DNA of 50,247 nucleotides from Candidatus Altimarinota bacterium. Its GTDB lineage: Bacteria; Patescibacteriota; Gracilibacteria; UBA4473. The translations under genes and the position numbers were made by a program. This document shows positions 45,644-50,247 of the stretch, piece after piece (the first letter of the stretch is position 1; each line of letters begins with the position of its first letter). The stretch lies in assembly GCA_021735575.1 (NCBI GenBank), contig JAIPGU010000001.1, positions 1-50,247 on the forward strand. The letters are read 5' to 3'. The notes beneath the pieces are model-generated. The model did no database searches. It saw nothing but the letters and a program-made list of their open reading frames with translations, and was not told the DNA's origin.

Positions 45644-46189
45644 TTCGTCGATGAGATCGGGAAAATGTAAAGAAGTGTATTTCCAGTCTTCCGGTAATTC
45701 GTGTTTGTCGAAATTATATACGGTGTATTTGTAATGCTCCTCAAAATCTCTTTCATCGCGGATCACATGATCATAAAAAGAGCGTTGCCAACGGAAACAA
45801 GGGAAAAGGTGAGAATGTCCGTATTTTTGGGAAAATCGTTGTTGAAAAACCTCGATTTTTGATGATATTTGTAGCCGACACGGCGCCGTGTCGGCTGTAT
45901 CGGATATGACTTTATTGGCATCACGAGAAAAATTCTCTTTAAAAAATTTCATCACCTTCGAAACATCAAACTCCTCGCACGGACGCAAAAGCATATGAAA
46001 ATGATCGTAATTCAAACAAAACGCAAACAACTCAAATTTCTTCAGTTCTTTGCACAACCGCAATTCCCTCACCCACAATTCACACAAAATCTTTTCGCGA
46101 AAATATAGATACTGATTTTCCGTGTTAACCGTCACAAAATATACCGCCTCCGGAATGATGATTCGCTTTGTTCTCTTTAAAAACAACAT
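45638..46189 (-). CDS. REP-associated tyrosine transposase (RAYT, Y1_Tnp)
   Basis: IS200/IS605-like single-strand transposase domesticated to move or process REP palindromes. The 183-residue protein has the HUH motif HFH (63-65) in NYDHFHMLLRP and the tyrosine helix region FYDHVIRDERDFEEHYKYTVYN with Tyr155 or Tyr158 as nucleophile. Its own coding sequence contains the palindrome as DTADTAPCRLQ (98-107), in the middle between the HUH and tyrosine halves. It is flanked by a complete palindrome upstream (46201) and a tandem array downstream. The insertion may have inactivated it. Confidence 0.9.
   Translation of the reverse strand: MLFLKRTKRIIIPEAVYFVTVNTENQYLYFREKILCELWVRELRLCKELKKFELFAFCLNYDHFHMLLRPCEEFDVSKVMKFFKENFSRDANKVISDTADTAPCRLQISSKIEVFQQRFSQKYGHSHLFPCFRWQRSFYDHVIRDERDFEEHYKYTVYNFDKHELPEDWKYTSLHFPDLIDEL
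45873..45896. repeat. 24-bp palindrome inside the RAYT gene
   Basis: Perfect palindrome with arms AGCCGACACGGC, identical core to 23085 and 46201; GTAG arm on the left only. Confidence 0.93.
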
Positions 46190-46196
46190 TTTTTTA

Positions 46197-46631
46197 TCAG
46201 AGCCGACACGGCGCCGTGTCGGCTATAAATTTCTTTTTATTTTCAATATATTCTCCTCGTCCCGCAAAGTGCGTCGAAGAAAAACACAGCATGACCGCAT
46301 CCGAAGAGAAGTTTTTGAATTCATGCCAGCAAAGCGCACTGACATAAAGTCCCTTGTTTTTTTCATTCAAAACGACTTCTTGTTCTCTTTTTCCATCATG
46401 AAGAACCGCTGTCACACTCCCCGACACCGCTACAAACACTTCCTCCTCACATGTGTGTGCATGTCCTCCGCGAGTCTCTTCTGATGTACCAGTGATAATG
46501 TAAACACGTTTCACAGGAAACGGGAAACGGTTATCCAGTTCGAACGGAACTGTTTCTCCACGTTCATCGGAGAAGAAGGGAAATTCCAAAATTTTCCACC
46601 GTGGAACCGTATTCGATTTTGGATTTCCCAT
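46197..46631 (-). CDS. FdtA/WxcM-like cupin (sugar isomerase family)
   Basis: The chosen ATG gives 144 residues and begins just after the protease stop; an earlier ATG (46697) would overlap the protease. The cupin core reads RVYIITGTSEETRGGHAHTCEEEVFVAVSGSVTAVLHDG, with the HAH metal/substrate pair, then WHEFKNFSSDAVMLCFSSTHF. This is the pattern of FdtA-type dTDP-4-keto-6-deoxyhexose 3,4-ketoisomerases and WxcM-like proteins in glycan synthesis. The last eight residues (ADTAPCRL and the stop) come from the REP palindrome, so the native C-terminus was replaced. Confidence 0.82.
   Translation of the reverse strand: MGNPKSNTVPRWKILEFPFFSDERGETVPFELDNRFPFPVKRVYIITGTSEETRGGHAHTCEEEVFVAVSGSVTAVLHDGKREQEVVLNEKNKGLYVSALCWHEFKNFSSDAVMLCFSSTHFAGRGEYIENKKKFIADTAPCRL
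46201..46224. repeat. 24-bp palindrome ending the FdtA-like gene
   Basis: Perfect palindrome with arms AGCCGACACGGC. It encodes the last residues of the FdtA-like protein, whose TGA stop (46197-46199) lies directly beside it. Confidence 0.93.
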
Positions 46632-46632
46632 T

Positions 46633-47625
46633 TTATCGTTTAGATCGAAAATAATTCGTTCGAATAGAGGCAAACGAAGAAGACTGGGCTTTTTCATTTT
46701 CTGGGTCTAATCGCCTCGGAATACGGCGAAGCATCCGCCAACGAAGCCCCTGCGATAAACTGTCAATACTGTGTTCTTCCTTTTGTGATTGTACTGTTGT
46801 TTTAGACGTTTGTTGGTGATAAAAACGTAAAACTTCGGCCAAAACGTTGGGGCGTTCTGATCGATGAAGCAATATCCAATTTTGCAACTGCGGATATGCC
46901 AAAACGAGTGCATTCGAGTCAGTATCCTTCAAAGTTGGAATCCCCACAAAAACTCCGGTTTCATCAAATGCTGCTCCTCCGGAATTTCCAAAATTCACCT
47001 TCACATCAGTCAGATAATATATCTCTCCTGTATCCTTTCTTTGCGCCACGATTTGAATCGTCCCTCGTGTAATCGTAAGTGTATCTCCTCTTGCTTCTAT
47101 CGGACCACCCTCCTCTTGCCATTTTTTTATGTTTTCAAACGTTTTTGTACTCCCGAAATTCTGCATCCCTTCTGAAGGTCTCGGAAATCCGTAAATCCGA
47201 ATACGATCTCCCACACTGCTCCTTTGCAACGCGGTGCGAACGCGTGGAAAAAACACGCGAGAAGAGAGAGGGCGTACCAATGCCGTATCAAATTCTGGAT
47301 GTACTGCTACCACCGCCGCCGGAATGTTGCATTCTACCGAATGAGTTGCCTTTGATTGCGCCGGACAAAGAAGTAAAAAATCAGCGATAGATCCATCTTC
47401 ATGCGTAACGACGTGTTTATTCGTCAGAACTAAATCCTTTTCTATCGCCGTTCCCGATCCGAAAGACCGAACTTCTAGTTCTTCAGATATCTCGTTCCAA
47501 TCAAAAACAACAATCTGCAACAAACTCGGAGAGGAGTTTGCTTGCGCTATAAAGGGGATAAAAAGCCCTGCGCACAAAAGAAAGAATGATAATTTTTTCA
47601 CGCGAAAACCGTACGGATTTTCCAT
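46633..47625 (-). CDS. exported trypsin-like serine protease
   Basis: The chosen ATG gives a 330-residue precursor with signal peptide VKKLSFFLLCAGLFIPFIAQA; a GTG at 47601 directly before KKLSFF is a good alternative start. The catalytic triad is readable: His in VLTNKHVVTHEDG, Asp in HPEFDTALVRPL and Ser in VNFGNSGGAAFDETGVFVGI. It is a Deg/HtrA-like chymotrypsin fold without a PDZ domain. It lies divergent from the large exported protein, which could be its substrate, but this is only positional. Confidence 0.9.
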   Translation of the reverse strand: MENPYGFRVKKLSFFLLCAGLFIPFIAQANSSPSLLQIVVFDWNEISEELEVRSFGSGTAIEKDLVLTNKHVVTHEDGSIADFLLLCPAQSKATHSVECNIPAAVVAVHPEFDTALVRPLSSRVFFPRVRTALQRSSVGDRIRIYGFPRPSEGMQNFGSTKTFENIKKWQEEGGPIEARGDTLTITRGTIQIVAQRKDTGEIYYLTDVKVNFGNSGGAAFDETGVFVGIPTLKDTDSNALVLAYPQLQNWILLHRSERPNVLAEVLRFYHQQTSKTTVQSQKEEHSIDSLSQGLRWRMLRRIPRRLDPENEKAQSSSFASIRTNYFRSKR

Positions 47626-47712
47626 TTGAAAATCAAATGCATTTTTTCTTCCTCCGAAAGACGGAAAAACTTGTCTTTCCGACAAGAATTTGAAAAAATA
47701 AGAAAAAACAAA

Positions 47713-49845
47713 ATGAAAAAATGTTCATTGCTCGGATTCGGGATAGCAATCTTTCTTCCTGCTATTGCATTTGCCTCTTCCGGAATAGACTGGAGCGCAT
47801 CAATGATGCAAGTGGATTTTGAGCGTCCGGCAGGAATATCAGAGCCGGATTTTGAGTGTTTTGGAAACACAATAGAAAACCCTCCATTCCAAGTAACTGA
47901 AACACTCGCAAATCTCGGATATGACAACGATACATCTGATCCCAGCATTGATAACTGCTTTCAGCAAGCGGGAGATTATACCGTTACAATTACCCTCATT
48001 GATAACGCCGGGAATACAACATCCGAGGAAGCACTCTATTTCCAGATGGCGCCTTCCGATCCCGATGTCGGGAAATCAAATGTCGGTCCAGCGAATTGTA
48101 CGGGGATAGTGGCAGATGGATCAACATCGTGCAATTTGTACATTGACCTGAAAGACCGTTTTCAAAATCCCGTCACACAAATAAATCAAGCTGAATTTTA
48201 TTCAGGTACGGGAGAATTTGAGGATGATGCCAACGACGAAACAAGATTTCGTAGCGGGTTGCGAATACAAGATTCACTCGCAGATAATATCCCAGTGCCC
48301 GATGGAGCAAATCCGATTACTATAACCGACAACAATACTCCTGATGACGGACGTGTTCATTTCTCACTAAAAGCCGTTGCTCCTAGTATCGCCAAAGCAG
48401 GACTGCATCTCGCAAAAAGAATAGCCCGTGTGCTGACTTTTTCCGCTACGGTTGAAATTATTGGCGAAGATGGAGACCCTACCGGCATTCCAAGTATTGA
48501 GATTGCTTCTCCCCTTACCGTACAATTCGATCCACCTTTTTCCCTCAGACCTGAGGGGACATCCTTCGTCTGGAACGCCGAAGAAGGGGCACAAGGAGAT
48601 ATCGTGCTTACACTTGGTGGGCTTGATATTGGTGAAGTTGATAATCTTGCCGGAATGCTCCTCAGCCAAAACCCAGAATTTGAATACTTGAACGAACCTC
48701 TTCCCGAAGATCCTTTTGGTATAGAAGAAAGAATAATAAACCATTCCACTACTGTACGTCCGGCAGGATTTAATGACGGTGTTGTTATCAATGACAATAC
48801 AAGTCTCGCACTCACAACAGAAATCGAATACCAAATCGGAGAACTTTCGGTGAAGTATCCTGCCGGAGGAGTCGGAATGGCAAACTTCAATGGTCCCGGA
48901 GGAGATCCATCGGAGCACGATGATGTTATCGGTTATAATGTCGCCCCGCTAAATTTCGAGGTTGTTGGAGCCGACATTGAGGGAGGAATTGTCGGAGATG
49001 AAGGACAAATGGTCATTCAGGCCGTTACAGGCAATGACAATACGTTTCAACTCGGACGAGCCAATACTGATTTCCGACAAATCATTCTTGAAAATACTGC
49101 ACGACTCTCGCGCGGAGCAGAAAATATCTATGATGAAAATGATAGTTATGATTTTTCTGAGTTTGAACTTGATTTTGACGAGTCTGACACTGTCATCGTA
49201 GAATTTGAAAACGCAGGAACCATTACCATCTCCGCAGATACGACACTGCCCGAAGGACGTAATACATTGATCATAAAAAATGGAAATCTCGTCATAGATG
49301 GAGATGTATGGTACGACGATGAGCGACCTGAAGACTCTTTCGGATTTATTTTGGTGAACGACAATCAAGAGGTCATTCCGCCAGCAACCGGAAACATATT
49401 CATTCGCCCCGATGTTCGAAATCTGGTGGGAACTTTCTATGCGGATGGAGGACTTATGACCAATGATAGTCTTGAGCCAACAATCGCAAACGGTCCCCCC
49501 TTAGAAGATTTGAATACAGGTCATACAATACAATTACTTTTGACGGGCACACTTTTCACCAAAAACACCCTCGGAGGATCGCTTATTGTGAATGACGGAA
49601 ACTTCTTCACTCCGTGGGGAACGACAGATAATCAGTTTGAAGCCCGAAAATACGATCTTCACTATATTCGAAGATATATCGAAGATCTCAATCCCGATGA
49701 CGGACAAAATGGAGACAACCTCGCCTTCTGTGCACCAATCGCTGGAAACTGTGATGAGAACAAAAATGCATTTGTCATCCGCATCGACCGAAAAGCCTCA
49801 CTCTTCACTCCTCCGGGATTTGGAGACCAAGGAACAATTCGATAG
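47713..49845 (+). CDS. large exported surface protein
   Basis: The ATG at 47713 starts a signal peptide (MKKCSLLGFGIAIFLPAIAFASS), giving 710 residues; an upstream ATG at 47626 is unlikely. The mature part is rich in Asp, Glu, Asn and Gly, with Ig-like strands (DYTVTITLIDNAGNTTSEEALYF; FSATVEIIGEDGDPTGIPSIEIASPLTVQF) and a beta-helical second half (TLIIKNGNLVIDGDVWYDD…GNIFIRPDVRNLVGTFYADGG). Paired cysteines occur near the start and end. It has no C-terminal anchor or LPXTG. It may be a cell-surface or S-layer-associated protein of the Patescibacteria type. Confidence 0.8.
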   Translation: MKKCSLLGFGIAIFLPAIAFASSGIDWSASMMQVDFERPAGISEPDFECFGNTIENPPFQVTETLANLGYDNDTSDPSIDNCFQQAGDYTVTITLIDNAGNTTSEEALYFQMAPSDPDVGKSNVGPANCTGIVADGSTSCNLYIDLKDRFQNPVTQINQAEFYSGTGEFEDDANDETRFRSGLRIQDSLADNIPVPDGANPITITDNNTPDDGRVHFSLKAVAPSIAKAGLHLAKRIARVLTFSATVEIIGEDGDPTGIPSIEIASPLTVQFDPPFSLRPEGTSFVWNAEEGAQGDIVLTLGGLDIGEVDNLAGMLLSQNPEFEYLNEPLPEDPFGIEERIINHSTTVRPAGFNDGVVINDNTSLALTTEIEYQIGELSVKYPAGGVGMANFNGPGGDPSEHDDVIGYNVAPLNFEVVGADIEGGIVGDEGQMVIQAVTGNDNTFQLGRANTDFRQIILENTARLSRGAENIYDENDSYDFSEFELDFDESDTVIVEFENAGTITISADTTLPEGRNTLIIKNGNLVIDGDVWYDDERPEDSFGFILVNDNQEVIPPATGNIFIRPDVRNLVGTFYADGGLMTNDSLEPTIANGPPLEDLNTGHTIQLLLTGTLFTKNTLGGSLIVNDGNFFTPWGTTDNQFEARKYDLHYIRRYIEDLNPDDGQNGDNLAFCAPIAGNCDENKNAFVIRIDRKASLFTPPGFGDQGTIR

Positions 49846-49904
49846 GACTATTGGAATTTTAATTTTAAAATTTTGTAATCCGAAAACGGGTGACTTGTAG
49901 AGGA

Positions 49905-49923
49905 TGTATACTGGGAGTATACA
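49905..49923 (+). repeat. 19-bp sense-oriented hairpin motif, copy 5
   Basis: TGTATACTGGGAGTATACA in the sense of the preceding surface-protein gene, 60 nt after its stop. It is identical to copy 3. Confidence 0.85.
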
Positions 49924-49981
49924 CGTCATCAATAGCCGAACAATTATAAAATGACACACAAGAAAAAATTCTTCTCTGGCA

Positions 49982-50072
49982 TTGTCATCTCGACCGAGTC
50001 CCGCCGAGGCGGGACGAGTGGAGAGATCCCTTTCGTTTTCTAAGGGATTCCTCCGTTACAGTCGGAATGACA
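49982..50072. repeat. composite palindromic element (GTCATCTCGAC type)
   Basis: GTCATCTCGACCGAG, the palindrome GTCCCGCCGAGGCGGGAC, GAGAGATCCC and GGGATTCCTCC…GTCGGAATGAC. It is related to 17287 and to the copy inside aroD. Confidence 0.65.
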
Positions 50073-50173
50073 AAGATTGGCAGGTGTAAGAAAATTGGTG
50101 TCTAAAAATGGTATTTAATGCAGTCAGGAACTGTGTTAAAGTTCCTTTTTTTACAATGAATTATAAAAAACAC

Positions 50174-50247
50174 CGTCTTCCTGAGTATTTTGCGAAGCAA
50201 AATGCGAAGGATCTTCCGAATAAGAATTCTTATAGTTGATTAAAAAT
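50174..50247. repeat. composite palindromic element, cut by the window end
   Basis: CGTCTTCCTGAG, the palindrome TATTTTGCGAAGCAAAAT, GGATCTTCC and the linker GAATAAGAATTCTTATA match the first half of the element at 18857. Confidence 0.7.

Noticed and set aside
1-50247. UGA recoded as glycine (Gracilibacteria/Absconditabacteria code)
   Set aside because: Several clear genes end at TGA at the expected C-terminus, and no conserved gene needs TGA read-through.

Overview
The window looks like a chromosomal segment of a small-genome, AT-rich bacterium of the Candidate Phyla Radiation (Patescibacteria), perhaps Peregrinibacteria-like. This is inference from gene content, and there is no rRNA in the window to confirm it. 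Supporting points are the mix of VanW, DUF4349, DUF5665, YggT, PEGA, FemAB and YtxH-like small membrane proteins, very few Shine-Dalgarno sites, and short intergenic spacers. TGA is used as a stop (for example tsaD, the carboxypeptidase and korB), so the UGA-glycine code of Gracilibacteria/Absconditabacteria does not apply.

Layout. 1-7 kb: end of an IS630-type transposase, then murC, a VanW protein, a C-terminal processing protease and uvrC (minus strand). 7-10.4 kb: DUF5665, YggT, cysS and a D-Ala-D-Ala carboxypeptidase (plus). 10.4-12 kb: gene-poor, with a MITE-like inverted repeat, a 54-residue protein with a structured leader, a long hairpin and a tRNA(CAU). 12-22 kb: topA, tsaD, folE, folK, a drug/metabolite transporter, purB, holB, DUF4349 and aroD. 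21.9-25.9 kb: flavodoxin, the two chains of a 2-oxoacid:ferredoxin oxidoreductase and a PH-domain membrane protein. 25.9-37.6 kb: TauE/SafE, uvrB, an acyltransferase, PEGA, yraN, htpX, a RimK ligase, a Cys-rich exported protein, a lactate-permease family protein, a lipoprotein, a small membrane protein and dus. 37.6-39 kb: tRNA-Arg(GCG) and tRNA-Met, each with partial tRNA copies nearby. 39-45.5 kb: a free-standing tRNA-binding domain, pheT, small membrane proteins, a lipoprotein, FemAB and a thioredoxin-like protein. 45.5-50.2 kb: a REP-associated tyrosine transposase (RAYT), an FdtA-like protein, a trypsin-like protease and a 710-residue exported protein.

The genes serve cell-envelope construction and turnover (murC, carboxypeptidase, Ctp, VanW, FemAB), DNA repair and replication (uvrB, uvrC, topA, holB), translation (cysS, pheT, tsaD, dus, tRNAs), folate, purine and shikimate steps (folE, folK, purB, aroD) and ferredoxin/flavodoxin-linked 2-oxoacid oxidation.

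The most striking property is the density of small palindromic repeats. One family has 28-bp palindromes with constant GTAG/CTAC ends and variable cores. It is matched by a RAYT gene that carries the palindrome inside its own coding sequence. Members sit in frame inside uvrC, folK, korA and the RAYT gene (related palindromes in topA and tsaD), and at the stop codons of folK, aroD and the FdtA-like gene. A second, independent 19-bp hairpin, TGTATACTGGGRGTATACA, occurs five times, always in the sense of the local gene and usually just after its stop codon. A third, composite repeat of 80-280 bp fills many intergenic regions. Many genes have a -10 hexamer only 7-10 nt before the start codon, so leaderless transcription appears common.
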